Shown: positions 9,248 to 19,614, counted from the stretch's first letter. The stretch: 64,000 nt of DNA from an uncultured Candidatus Actinomarina sp. (GCA_902599555.1 CACKFQ010000002.1:84460-148459), one strand, 5' to 3'. Notes: generated by a model from the sequence alone, not told the origin. Program-made: numbers and translations.

Positions 9248-10702
9248 ATGAATAAGATTACTGACAAAAACAGTTATTTGGATTCAATTAAAAATAGGGA
9301 TTTAAAAATTTACCTTATGGGTGAACTCATTAAGGAACCTCTAGATCATCCAATTATTAGACCAAGCATCGAAGCGATGGCTGAAACATATGAACTAGCT
9401 GTTAGAGAACCAGAATTAGCATCAGCGACATCTCCATATACTGGAGAAAAAATAAATAGATTTTTACACATTGCAGAAAGTAATGACGATCTATTTTTAC
9501 AAAATAAAATGCAAAGAAAGCTTGGTCAACTAACAGGTACCTGCTTTCAAAGATGTGTTGGTATGGACGCTTTCAATGCACTTCATTCTGTGACTTTTGA
9601 GATTGATGAAAAACACAATACTGAATATCACAAGAATTTTATTAATTTTCTAACTGAAATGCATAAATACAATTTGGTAATTGGTGGTGCAATGACAGAC
9701 GTAAAAGGTGATAGGTCAAAATTACCACACGAACAAGAAGATGAAGATGTGTATTTAAGAATTGTAAAAAGAACAGAAGATGGTGTTTATGTTAAGGGTG
9801 CAAAAGCACATCAGACCGGCTGTATAAATTCACACTGGATGGTTGTAATGCCTACCTTGAGGCTATCTGATAAAGATAAAGATTATGCAATTGTGGGGGC
9901 AATCCCAGTTGATGCAGAAGGAATAACCTATATTTATGGTAGACAGTCATGCGATACAAGAAGTATGGAACCTGGCGAATATGATGTAGGAAATAAATAT
10001 TTTGCCGGGCAAGAAGCAATGGTAATTTTTGATAATGTATTTATACCAAATGAATACATTTTTATGAATGGAGAGTATGATTTTGCATCGACGTTAGTTG
10101 AGAGATTTACAACATATCATAGAAGATCATATGTATGCAAATCAGGCGTTGGTGATGTACTTATTGGAGCTGCAGCTACTATTGCAGAGTACAACGGTGT
10201 TGAAGAAGCATCACATATTAAAGATAAGCTTGTTGAAATGAATAAGCTCAATGAAACAATTTATGCTACTGGCATTGCTTCATCACTTCAGGGTTCAGTC
10301 ACTAAGTCAGGAAACTTCATTAATGACGATCTTTTGGCTAATGTATGTAAACAACATGTAACAAAAGAAACATATGAGATTGGACGAATCGCACAAGACC
10401 TTGCAGGTGGATTAGTTGGATCAATGCCTTCAGGAATAGATTTTAATGAGGGAACAATGTCTGAAGATCTAAAAAAATATTTAAAAGGAAAAAAAGATAT
10501 TAACTCAGAAGATCGAGTAAAAATTCTAAGATTGATTGAGAATATGACATTAGGTAGAAATGCGGTTGCTTATTTAACAGAATCACTCCATGGTGCGGGC
10601 TCTCCACAAGCACAAAGAGTGCAGATTAGAAGAAGAGTAGATATCGAAGAAAAAAAAGATTTTGCAAAAAAGTTGTCGGGAATTATTGAGAGGGAAAAAT
10701 GA
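9248..10702 (+). CDS. 4-hydroxybutyryl-CoA dehydratase/vinylacetyl-CoA isomerase-like (4-HPA 3-hydroxylase superfamily)
   Basis: GQLTGTCFQRCVGMDAFNALHSVTFEID (Cys-x3-Cys) and YHRRSYVCKSGVGDVLIGAAATIAEYNGVEEASHIKDKLVEM resemble AbfD. Confidence 0.82.
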   Translation: MNKITDKNSYLDSIKNRDLKIYLMGELIKEPLDHPIIRPSIEAMAETYELAVREPELASATSPYTGEKINRFLHIAESNDDLFLQNKMQRKLGQLTGTCFQRCVGMDAFNALHSVTFEIDEKHNTEYHKNFINFLTEMHKYNLVIGGAMTDVKGDRSKLPHEQEDEDVYLRIVKRTEDGVYVKGAKAHQTGCINSHWMVVMPTLRLSDKDKDYAIVGAIPVDAEGITYIYGRQSCDTRSMEPGEYDVGNKYFAGQEAMVIFDNVFIPNEYIFMNGEYDFASTLVERFTTYHRRSYVCKSGVGDVLIGAAATIAEYNGVEEASHIKDKLVEMNKLNETIYATGIASSLQGSVTKSGNFINDDLLANVCKQHVTKETYEIGRIAQDLAGGLVGSMPSGIDFNEGTMSEDLKKYLKGKKDINSEDRVKILRLIENMTLGRNAVAYLTESLHGAGSPQAQRVQIRRRVDIEEKKDFAKKLSGIIEREK

Positions 10703-11670
10703 AAGCAGTCGTATGTACAAAATTAGGTGAGCCAAATTTATTAGAAATAAATGAAGTAGATAAACCAACTATTGGTAAAGATGAAGTATTAATTAAAGTT
10801 GAAGTTGCTGGAGTTAATTTTCCAGATGCGCTGTTAGTACAAGGAAAGTACCAAATTGTAATTGATCCACCTTTTATTCCAGGCAATGAAGTATGTGGAA
10901 TTATAGAAGACAAAGGTGAAAATGTAGATATCTCTGTGGGAACAAAAGTAATTGGAATTCCTCCAATTGGAGGGTTTGCTGAATTCGTTGCTATTAATAA
11001 AAATTTGGTAATTCCGGTTAGCGAAAATTTTAATTCTTTAGCTGGAGCAAGTTTGCCTATCAATTATGGCACTTCTTATTATGCCCTAAAAAGACGTGCA
11101 AATGCTCAAAGTGGAGAAAGTCTTTTAGTGCTTGGTGCTTCTGGAGGAATTGGTACTGCTTCAATTCAATTAGCAAAAGTTATGGGCTTAAGAACTATAT
11201 GTGCTGTTGGTTCCGAAGATAAAGCAGAATATGTCAAATCTTTGGGTGGCAATGAAATAGTACGATATGATCAGGTTGATTTAAAAGAAACAGTGAAGGA
11301 ATTGACCGACGGCAAAGGTGTAGATATAGTTATAGATCCTGTTGGTGGCGAAGTGTCTGAACAAGCACTAAGAGCAACATCTTTTAATGGTAGGTTACTA
11401 GTTATTGGCTTCGCTAATGGACAAATACCTAAAATATCCCTTAATTTAACACTTGTTAAAGGTGTATCAATTGTTGGAGTATGGTGGGGTCGATGGACAA
11501 ACACATCTCCACACGAAACTGCAGAAGATTTTAAAGAATTGGTTTCCTACGTTGAAAATGGACAATTAGATATTGTTCCAAAAAATAATTACAAAATAGA
11601 AGAAACTTCCATAGCCTTAGAAAACTTTCTAACCAGAAAAAATATAGGTAAAACTGTTATAAGTGTCTAG
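10699..11670 (+). CDS. NADPH:quinone oxidoreductase-like MDR protein
   Basis: VAGVNFPDALLVQGKYQ, GASGGIGTASIQLAKVMG. Confidence 0.9.
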   Translation: MKAVVCTKLGEPNLLEINEVDKPTIGKDEVLIKVEVAGVNFPDALLVQGKYQIVIDPPFIPGNEVCGIIEDKGENVDISVGTKVIGIPPIGGFAEFVAINKNLVIPVSENFNSLAGASLPINYGTSYYALKRRANAQSGESLLVLGASGGIGTASIQLAKVMGLRTICAVGSEDKAEYVKSLGGNEIVRYDQVDLKETVKELTDGKGVDIVIDPVGGEVSEQALRATSFNGRLLVIGFANGQIPKISLNLTLVKGVSIVGVWWGRWTNTSPHETAEDFKELVSYVENGQLDIVPKNNYKIEETSIALENFLTRKNIGKTVISV

Positions 11671-12293
11671 TGAGAGGCAAAGTATGGATTCTCACCAGCC
11701 GCATGATCAGTAGCATCTATGATATTTCCTATTTCAGGAACTGCTTCACGCAAAGAGGCTTCTATACCTTGGGTAAGTGTTACTTGTGCCATACCACAGC
11801 CTTGGCAACCTCCACCAAGTCTTAAATAAATATCATTTCCTTCAACACCAATTAATTGTGCTGCACCGCCGTGAGAGGCAATAGCTGGATTAATTTGGTT
11901 TTCTAAAACTGCTTGAACTTTCTCAGCCAATTCTCCCTTTAATTCCGGAAGGTCGGCAGGATTACCAATCATTGCAGGGCTTGGTGTGTTAGGATTATCC
12001 ATAGTTAAACCTGGTGCATCTGGATCCTCGGACATATCTAAGCTGGCACCATCGAATTTATCAATATCTTTCGAAGCAATTATTACAGGTAAATCCCCAA
12101 AATCAATTCTCCTATCATCAGATCTAGCTTGATTTATATCTAGGAAACTAAGATCGTAAGTAAATTGATTTCCATGTACTCCATCAATTTGTAAGAATAA
12201 TGCATATTCTTTATCTCCAGGTTCTTGATCTCGTAAATCAATAATAGTTTTTACTGCTTCATCGCCAATATTAAATTTAAATTCCTCGCTCAT
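11667..12293 (-). CDS. NfuA-like Fe-S carrier (degenerate A-type domain plus Nfu domain)
   Basis: INPAIASHGGAAQLIGV...LGGGCQGCGMAQVTLTQGIEASLREAVPEI with CxxC. Confidence 0.85.
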   Translation of the reverse strand: MSEEFKFNIGDEAVKTIIDLRDQEPGDKEYALFLQIDGVHGNQFTYDLSFLDINQARSDDRRIDFGDLPVIIASKDIDKFDGASLDMSEDPDAPGLTMDNPNTPSPAMIGNPADLPELKGELAEKVQAVLENQINPAIASHGGAAQLIGVEGNDIYLRLGGGCQGCGMAQVTLTQGIEASLREAVPEIGNIIDATDHAAGENPYFASH

Positions 12294-12363
12294 ACTTTAT
12301 ATTTTAACCTATTTGAGATATGTGAGAAATTAATAAATTAAAGTAGCTATATATAATTGATAT

Positions 12364-12978
12364 ATGAATAATGTTCTCATTTCATTAAGTGGCAAATGCT
12401 CAACTAGCTACGATCTAAAGAAACTGACTTTTGATGAAATAATTGGAGTTGATAATGGGACAGCTCACTTATTTGACAGGTCTTTGATTCCATCAAAAGT
12501 TCTTGGAGACTTTGATTCAATTACACCCGATTTACTAGAAAAAGTAGAAAACATGGATATAGATTTAATAAGTTATGAGTCAAATAAAGACAAAACAGAC
12601 TTTGAACTTTCTTTGGATAGCATTAATGAGCCAGAAGAAAAAAATATTTTCATAATAGGAGGAGAAGAAGGTGAAATTGATCACTTGTTTTCTATTTTTT
12701 CATTAGTAATAAATTATGAATTCGCTACAAATGTAACTTGGCTTTATATGGATAAAACTATTGTTTTTAAAAATAATGTATCAATTTTTCTAAATGAAGG
12801 TACAAAATTTAGTGTCGTACCAATATCAAATCTAAAGAAATTGACTATCTCAGGAGCTAAGTGGAACTTAAATGAAGAGAATATTGTAGCTGGTAGTTCT
12901 AAAACGCTAAGAAATGAATCAGTTGAAAATCAGATTATGATAAGTTGTAATGAAGGGCTATTTAGTTTAATTTATTAA
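12364..12978 (+). CDS. Thiamine pyrophosphokinase-like protein
   Basis: IGVDNGTAHLFDRSLIPSKVLGDFDSI, DKDKTDFELSLD, FIIGGEEGEIDHLFS. Confidence 0.8.
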   Translation: MNNVLISLSGKCSTSYDLKKLTFDEIIGVDNGTAHLFDRSLIPSKVLGDFDSITPDLLEKVENMDIDLISYESNKDKTDFELSLDSINEPEEKNIFIIGGEEGEIDHLFSIFSLVINYEFATNVTWLYMDKTIVFKNNVSIFLNEGTKFSVVPISNLKKLTISGAKWNLNEENIVAGSSKTLRNESVENQIMISCNEGLFSLIY

Positions 12979-14192
12979 GACCTTGGAATATCTTTCCAAG
13001 CTTTGTCTTTGTCTAGTTTTGGTTCACTCGGAAGTCCTAGAACTCTTTCAGCAATAATATTTCTCATTATTTCAGATGTACCACCTTCTATTGAATTAGC
13101 TCTAGTCCTTAGAAACAAACTCTGAGTGTCTGTGAAGCCAAAAGTCTCATTTTCAAAATTTAATTCGGGTTGGGTCAACTCGTAACCTCTTGGAAATAGT
13201 AAAGCATCATTGCCAAGCATTTCCATACCAAACTCATATGATGCTTTATTGATTTCAGCTTCATATAATTTACTAGTAGAGCCTTCTGGACCAGGTGTAC
13301 CTTTTTCTCTATTCTCAGTTGCTCTCATATTTGTTAATCTTATAGCTTCTTGCTCAATCCATAGTTTGATTAATTTATCTCTTGAGACTGGGTCATCGAG
13401 TTCTTTATCATTCCAAAGTTGAACTAAATGACCTGGGGCACCAGTTCCTCTTTCTCGAACATTTCCACCAATTGCGACTCTTTCATTCATCAATACTGTA
13501 AGTGATACTCTCCAACCATCACCAAGATTGCCAAGCATATTTTCTTTAGGTATTTTTACGTCAGTAAAATAAACTTCGTTGAACTCAGCTTCTCCGGTAA
13601 TCTGTCTGAGAGGTCTTACGTCTACTCCATCTGACTCCATATCAACAATAAAAAAGGTTAGTCCCCTGTGTTTTGGAACATCAGGATCGGTTCTAGTAAC
13701 TAACAGGCCCCATTTAGCTAAATGTCCAAGGGTAGTCCAAACTTTTTGTCCGTTAACTATATATCCGTCTCCATCATCTACAGCTTTAGTAGACAGGCTT
13801 GCTAAATCAGAGCCTGAACCAGGTTCGGAAAACATTTGGCACCAAATTTCGTCAGCAGTAAACATTGGTCTTAAATATTTAGAAATCTGTTCAGGAGTTC
13901 CGTACTCAATAATTGTAGGAGCTCCCATTCCAATTCCAAGAATGTTTGCAATTCTATTCTGTTGAGATATTCCTTGTTCTCTTAATATTTCAGTAACTAA
14001 GAGTTGATACTTAGGGTTGATTCCAAGACCACCAGCACCTTCGGGATACTGAACCCATGCAAGCCCAAGGTCGAATTGTTTACCCCAAAATTCTTTAATA
14101 TCATCAGTTTGACTTCTGAATTCAATAAGTTCATCTAATTTACTCCTGACGAGTTGTTCGACATCAGATTGTTTTGTTTCAGTTTTTACCAT
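12975..14192 (-). CDS. Acyl-CoA dehydrogenase
   Basis: CQMFSEPGSGSDLASLSTKAVDDGDGYIVNGQKVWTT; IEGGTSEIMRNIIAERVLGLP. Confidence 0.93.
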   Translation of the reverse strand: MVKTETKQSDVEQLVRSKLDELIEFRSQTDDIKEFWGKQFDLGLAWVQYPEGAGGLGINPKYQLLVTEILREQGISQQNRIANILGIGMGAPTIIEYGTPEQISKYLRPMFTADEIWCQMFSEPGSGSDLASLSTKAVDDGDGYIVNGQKVWTTLGHLAKWGLLVTRTDPDVPKHRGLTFFIVDMESDGVDVRPLRQITGEAEFNEVYFTDVKIPKENMLGNLGDGWRVSLTVLMNERVAIGGNVRERGTGAPGHLVQLWNDKELDDPVSRDKLIKLWIEQEAIRLTNMRATENREKGTPGPEGSTSKLYEAEINKASYEFGMEMLGNDALLFPRGYELTQPELNFENETFGFTDTQSLFLRTRANSIEGGTSEIMRNIIAERVLGLPSEPKLDKDKAWKDIPRS

Positions 14193-14254
14193 AAGAAATT
14201 ATACATCAAATTTTTTTCATTGATTACTTAAGTGAGTTGCTGTATCTACCAAAT

Positions 14255-15160
14255 TTAATTTCCTTTGTTCATTGCTTCGTTAAATAAAGGAAGCTCATCA
14301 GCTAAACTTGTTGGGTATATTGGATTTGATAAGTCTCTGATTTCACCAATGTTAGCAAAAATATCTTCTGCCTTTGCACTGGCATTAAAATATCCTACAT
14401 CAGTAGAAATCCCAATTCTTGCAAACCTACCTCCACCTGCTGAAAATATCTCATGAGTAACTTCACACTGCTCTGATGCTAAATATACAACCAATGGTGT
14501 AATATTATCTACTGTAAGTAGCTTTGACATATCTTCTCCAAACAGTTCTTCAGTCATTCTTGTTGCAGCGTTAGGAGCAATAACATTTGCTTTTATGTTA
14601 TATTTGGCGCCCTCTATTGCTAGTACATTCGTAAGACCAACAATTCCCATTTTTGCTGCTCCGTAATTCAATTGGCCAAAATTACCAAAAAGTCCAGATG
14701 GTGATGAAACATTTACAAATCTACCGTACCCTTGTTCTTTCATTTGAATAAAGGCTGGTTGGCAAACAAAAAAAGTTCCTTTAAGATGAACATCAATAAT
14801 AGCATTCAAATCTTCTTCTTCCATTTTGGCAAAACTTTTGTCCCTCAAGATACCTGCATTATTAATAACTGCATCAACAGTGCCAAAACTATCAATCGCA
14901 GTTTGCACAATAGACTCTCCACCTTCTTTGGTTGCAACAGAATCATAATTGGCAACAGCTTCTCCTCCATTCGCAATTATTTCATTAACAACTTCATCTG
15001 CTGGAGTGCTACCAGAGCCTGATCCATCTACTGCACCTCCTAGGTCGTTTACAACAACTTTTGCGCCTCGGGAACCTAAATCAAGAGCGTACGCTTTACC
15101 TAATCCGTTACCGGCACCAGTTACTATTACTGTCCTATTTTCAAAAGATACTTGTGACAT
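14255..15160 (-). CDS. SDR-family 3-hydroxyacyl-CoA dehydrogenase (MFE-2/HSD17B4-like)
   Basis: NRTVIVTGAGNGLGKAYALDLGSRGAKVVVNDLGGAVDGSG; YGAAKMGIVGLTN. Confidence 0.88.
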   Translation of the reverse strand: MSQVSFENRTVIVTGAGNGLGKAYALDLGSRGAKVVVNDLGGAVDGSGSGSTPADEVVNEIIANGGEAVANYDSVATKEGGESIVQTAIDSFGTVDAVINNAGILRDKSFAKMEEEDLNAIIDVHLKGTFFVCQPAFIQMKEQGYGRFVNVSSPSGLFGNFGQLNYGAAKMGIVGLTNVLAIEGAKYNIKANVIAPNAATRMTEELFGEDMSKLLTVDNITPLVVYLASEQCEVTHEIFSAGGGRFARIGISTDVGYFNASAKAEDIFANIGEIRDLSNPIYPTSLADELPLFNEAMNKGN

Positions 15161-17088
15161 TATTCGATTCCTTCATACATTGATTCAATCTCATCATTAT
15201 ACATCTCAGCAATAACATTTCTCTTCAATTTCAAAGTCGGTGTTAATTCACCACTTGAGTCGGTCCATTCTTTTTCTAAAATAACAAATTTCTTAATACC
15301 CTGAACATTTGCAACTTGAGAATTTGCTTCATCTACTTGTTCTTGAACAGCTTGTATCACTTTTTCGTTTTTAGCCATATCTTTAAGTGAGTACTCAATA
15401 CCATTCTCTGATGCCCATGTCTCTGCACCTCCGTCACCATCTAATACAATAAGAGCTGACAAGAACTTTTTGCCATCTCCTACTACACAAACTTGTCCAA
15501 TTAAAGGATGTGGTTTCACAAGGTCTTCGATCTCAACAGGAGCAATATTTTTTCCTGCTGAAGTTATTAGAATTTCTTTTTTACGACCTATAATTTTTAC
15601 AAAACCATCCTCATCAATTTCTGCAAGATCGCCGGTATGAAGCCAACCATCTGCATCGAAAGTTTCCTTAGTTTGTTCTTCAGATTTGTAGTAACCCTGT
15701 GCTACGTGGTTTCCTTTAATACATAACTCTCCATCATCTAATACTTTTACTTCAGTTCCAGGTATTGGAATGCCAACCTTTCCAATTGGATTTAGAACAC
15801 TTGGAACTTCAAGTCCATCAACTTTTAATTTTTTTGAAAAAGACTCAGCGGCATTACCAGGAACACCAATCGTTGCAGGCCCAGTATCTTCTGTCATTCC
15901 ATAAATCTCTGTTATATCTATACCTATTGCATGGAACCACCTATGAACATCTTTATTCATAGGTGCTGCAGCAGTAACAAAATATTCAGTATCCATTATT
16001 CCAAGCCCTTCTTTAAATTTAGAAAAGACCAGTTTTGCAAATACTTTATCTTTCAAATTAATGCCCAGAGGAACTTTTTCACCTCTCTGTTCATAATCTA
16101 CTTTTTCTAAACCATTTTTAATTGCCTTATCAATTAAATCTTTTTTAGGATTCTCTTCAATTCTTGCCTGCAATCCACCTTTAAATCTTTCCCAAACTCT
16201 TGGTACTGCAAGAAATACTGATGGTTTGATGGTTGGAAGCGCATCCCTCATATCTTCTAATACTGGAACTGGAAATATCTGACCTATTCTGTAAATAGCT
16301 TGATAGTGGTCACCTGCTCTTGCAGCAATATGTGCCATTGGCAAGTAAGATACAATCCTTGGAAATTTGTTTGCAGGAATCATTTGACCAAATAAACTTT
16401 CAATAGTCCATAGGACGTTTTTGTGAGAAATCATTACGCCTTTAGGTTTTCCAGTTGTTCCAGATGTAAATATTAAACAAGCTAGAGAGTCTGGAGTAAC
16501 AGTAGCAATAGCAGAATCTAATTTTGAGGTGTCTTCTTGATTTAGCTCCTTTCCTTTCTCAACTAACTCGTGGTAGCTGTGGACATAATCAAGTTCTTTA
16601 TTATCTTCATAACCATCTATAAGCACAATTGCTTCTAATTTTGGACACTGTTCTTTTGCTGCATTTACTTCTGCAAACAATTCAAGATCACCTACTACTG
16701 CAACTTTGGCTTCCATGAGGTTTGCTACATATTCAATCTGGGATGATTTTAATTGTTTATATAACGTAGATGGAGTAGCTCCACAATACACAATTCCTAG
16801 ATCAGAAATGTTATGTTCTTTTGTATTGTTAGACATAATAAATGCTGTGTCCCCTGGACCTAATCCGAGAGACATTAATCCTGCTGCTAAATTTTTTGAT
16901 ACATCTCTATATTCTGACCACGATATTGAATCCCAAGCGGAGTATTCACTATTAGCTGGAGTATTTAATGCTGGATAGTCAGGATACTCTTCTGCATTTC
17001 TATCAATAAAATCTAAAAGTGTTTTTCCATCAACCGATGCTGTAATTAAATTTTCCTGTGATTTCAAATAATCGTGTAACTTAGACAA
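15160..17088 (-). CDS. Long-chain acyl-CoA synthetase (AMP-binding)
   Basis: LIFTSGTTGKPKGVMISHKN; GWLHTGDLAEIDEDGFVKIIGRKKEILITSAGKNIAP. Confidence 0.93.
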   Translation of the reverse strand: MSKLHDYLKSQENLITASVDGKTLLDFIDRNAEEYPDYPALNTPANSEYSAWDSISWSEYRDVSKNLAAGLMSLGLGPGDTAFIMSNNTKEHNISDLGIVYCGATPSTLYKQLKSSQIEYVANLMEAKVAVVGDLELFAEVNAAKEQCPKLEAIVLIDGYEDNKELDYVHSYHELVEKGKELNQEDTSKLDSAIATVTPDSLACLIFTSGTTGKPKGVMISHKNVLWTIESLFGQMIPANKFPRIVSYLPMAHIAARAGDHYQAIYRIGQIFPVPVLEDMRDALPTIKPSVFLAVPRVWERFKGGLQARIEENPKKDLIDKAIKNGLEKVDYEQRGEKVPLGINLKDKVFAKLVFSKFKEGLGIMDTEYFVTAAAPMNKDVHRWFHAIGIDITEIYGMTEDTGPATIGVPGNAAESFSKKLKVDGLEVPSVLNPIGKVGIPIPGTEVKVLDDGELCIKGNHVAQGYYKSEEQTKETFDADGWLHTGDLAEIDEDGFVKIIGRKKEILITSAGKNIAPVEIEDLVKPHPLIGQVCVVGDGKKFLSALIVLDGDGGAETWASENGIEYSLKDMAKNEKVIQAVQEQVDEANSQVANVQGIKKFVILEKEWTDSSGELTPTLKLKRNVIAEMYNDEIESMYEGIE

Positions 17089-17158
17089 AATATCCTCCCA
17101 TGAATCTGATACTCAATTTTAATTAAAAAAAGCTAAATGAGCTATTAAATAATAGGAT

Positions 17159-18025
17159 TTATCCTTTTACAGACCCTGCAGTTAATCCACCTGTAATTTG
17201 CTTCTGAAAAAAGATAAATAGAACTGCAATAGGTGTTGCCGCTATAACTGATGAAGCGGCGATTACTCCCCAGTCAGCATTGAAATCGTCAACAAAAACA
17301 GTATTAATTCCAACTGCAACTGTCCATAAATTTTTATCTTTTAAGAATATAGCGGCAAGAATAAAGTCGGAATAAATCCCTATAAATGTTATGACAAAAA
17401 TTACAACTAATATTGGTCTAGAAAGCGGTGCTATTATTCTCATAAATATTTGGAAATCAGTTGCACCATCTACTTTTGCAGCTTCATCAAGAGAAGGTGA
17501 TATTGTATCCATAAAGCCCTTAATTAACCAGGAATTGAAACCAATTGATCCTCCAAGGTAAACTAATATTAAACCTATGTGTGTACCAAGCCCCATAAAT
17601 GGTGCTACGTCACTTATTTGAAAAAACAATAAATATATTGCAACAAAAGCTAAAAATGATGGAAACATTTGAACAATAACTAGCGTTAACAAACTTGCCC
17701 TACGGCCTTTGAATTGAAGCCTAGAAAAAGCGTATGCAGCTAAAGTTCCAAGAAAGACGTTAAAAAATCCAGCAATAATCGCTACTTTATATGTGTTGTA
17801 AAGCCATTTAAAATAAGGAACCAATGGATCACTAGAGAGTAACTTGTAATGTTTGAAGGTGAACCCATCTGGAATTAATTTCGAATTTGTTAAATTAGCG
17901 AAATCTGCAACAGAATTTGTAGCAACAAACAATATTGGATATATAGCAAAAGTTGCAAACACTAGCGCTATCAAATGTCTCCATCCGTATTCTTTTGCCC
18001 AATTTAAAAATTTAAATGTTACCAT
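17159..18025 (-). CDS. malG: Maltose/maltodextrin ABC transporter permease MalG-like
   Basis: EAAKVDGATDFQIFMRIIAPLSRPILVV EAA motif; terminal QKQITGGLTAGSVKG. Confidence 0.88.
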   Translation of the reverse strand: MVTFKFLNWAKEYGWRHLIALVFATFAIYPILFVATNSVADFANLTNSKLIPDGFTFKHYKLLSSDPLVPYFKWLYNTYKVAIIAGFFNVFLGTLAAYAFSRLQFKGRRASLLTLVIVQMFPSFLAFVAIYLLFFQISDVAPFMGLGTHIGLILVYLGGSIGFNSWLIKGFMDTISPSLDEAAKVDGATDFQIFMRIIAPLSRPILVVIFVITFIGIYSDFILAAIFLKDKNLWTVAVGINTVFVDDFNADWGVIAASSVIAATPIAVLFIFFQKQITGGLTAGSVKG

Positions 18026-19613
18026 ATACTCTTTCCAGTCGCTTTGTATATCTGAATGAAATAGCTGAAATAATTAAAACAAGTGCAAAAATAATAATTG
18101 TGACACTTGAAGCAAGTCCAAATAAATTTCCTCTGCCTCCAGAAATTGCTAACTTATAAGTAAAAGATATCAGGATATCTGTCCATCCTACTGATACATC
18201 ACTTCCGACGATTGGTGGACCACCTCCCGAAAGAAGAAATATCAAGGTGAAGTTATTAAAGTTAAATGCAAATGAGCCAATAAGTAGTGGCGATATTGAA
18301 ACCATCAGTAAAGGAAAGGTTATCCTCCAAAATGATTGTAGACCACTTGCTCCATCAACTTTTGCTGCTTCAATTAACTCTCTAGGAATAGACTGCAATG
18401 CACCAGTGGTGATCAAAAACATGTAAGGAAAACCAAGCCATGTGTTAACTAAAAGAACTGCAGTTCTTGCACTTTCTTTAGTTGTAAGCCATTTGATTGG
18501 CTCTGCATCAACTAATTCGTATATTGGACCAAGCCATGAATTGATTAGGCCATAATCTGGATTTAAAAGTCCTTTCCAAACAAGAGCTGAGACAAATGCT
18601 GGAATAGCATATGGAAGAATAAAAATTGCTCTATAAATTCTTTGAAATCTTAATCCATTTTTATTTAAAATCATACTTAAAAATAACCCAACAGCAAAAG
18701 ACAAGAGAACAGACAATAAAGCAAATTGAAATGTCCATTTAGCAACAACATTTAAAGGGCCTCTTATTCTTTGGCTAGAAAATAGTTTTCTGTAATTTTC
18801 CCCTCCAACAAATACTCTCCAACCTGGTTCTATCTCTTTACCTTCACATTCAAAATTATCTTTTACAACCGGGCACACGGTGTTGGTAGCATTATTTATC
18901 AATGTATCATTTACATCATCATATTTATAAAGTTGAGAAGTAGATGATAACCGTCCTGTAGAAGCTCCAAATACAGAAATCTTGTACAACTGCGCTCTAG
19001 TGTTTTTATCTATTACTAGGGAGAGTTCTTGCAAACTGCTTGAATTGGCTATTTGTTCTTTTCCAGTCAGTAAAGTGAACCCATCTGGCGTAACAAATTC
19101 TCCATTATTAAAAAGTGATGGCTCGTGTGTTGCCAAAGAACTAGAAAATATTTCATCATCTGATACCGCTTTTCCAAAAAGAATATTCTGATCGTTTAAA
19201 TAAGCAACATAATAAAAGCTTAGATCAATATCTTGAAGAATATAAATATCAAATTCTATACCTTTTTGATTTTCTGGAGTATAAACCCTGTCCTCAAGGA
19301 CACTAATAGCTTGGGTTTTAGTTAATATGTGTCCCGTAGACCAATTAGTAAAAGATACAAAAGTATTGTAAACAGCTGGAAATACTACAAAAGATAACAT
19401 AAAGATCATGCCAGGCAGTATCCATTTCATAGGTTGGAATTTTTCAGTGAAATATACAAAATTTACTAATAAACCGATAACTATGATCAGAGACAAGAAA
19501 AACCAAGATTCATATGCCAAAGTTAATGGAAAAGCATAAACAATTAAGGCATTAAATACAGCTAGAAAAATGTACCTCAAAATTTTAGATAGAGTCATAC
19601 TTAAATATATCAT
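18012..19613 (-). CDS. malF: Maltose/maltodextrin ABC transporter permease MalF-like with large extracytoplasmic insert
   Basis: EAAKVDGASGLQSFWRITFPLL EAA motif; about 533 aa with a large loop between early TM segments. Start may be ATG 19613 or 19598. Confidence 0.87.
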   Translation of the reverse strand: MIYLSMTLSKILRYIFLAVFNALIVYAFPLTLAYESWFFLSLIIVIGLLVNFVYFTEKFQPMKWILPGMIFMLSFVVFPAVYNTFVSFTNWSTGHILTKTQAISVLEDRVYTPENQKGIEFDIYILQDIDLSFYYVAYLNDQNILFGKAVSDDEIFSSSLATHEPSLFNNGEFVTPDGFTLLTGKEQIANSSSLQELSLVIDKNTRAQLYKISVFGASTGRLSSTSQLYKYDDVNDTLINNATNTVCPVVKDNFECEGKEIEPGWRVFVGGENYRKLFSSQRIRGPLNVVAKWTFQFALLSVLLSFAVGLFLSMILNKNGLRFQRIYRAIFILPYAIPAFVSALVWKGLLNPDYGLINSWLGPIYELVDAEPIKWLTTKESARTAVLLVNTWLGFPYMFLITTGALQSIPRELIEAAKVDGASGLQSFWRITFPLLMVSISPLLIGSFAFNFNNFTLIFLLSGGGPPIVGSDVSVGWTDILISFTYKLAISGGRGNLFGLASSVTIIIFALVLIISAISFRYTKRLERVYGNI

Positions 19614-19614
19614 T

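Noticed and set aside
10683-11063. Minus-strand 126-aa ORF
   Set aside because: Antisense of the quinone oxidoreductase; no motif, Pro/Thr/Ser-rich shadow reading frame.
12301-12363. TPP riboswitch before the thiamine pyrophosphokinase-like gene
   Set aside because: The 60-nt AT-rich spacer lacks the CUGAGA/ACCUGA elements and is too short.
13210-13965. Plus-strand ORFs opposite the acyl-CoA dehydrogenase
   Set aside because: Shadow ORFs; the minus-strand product is a clear ACAD.
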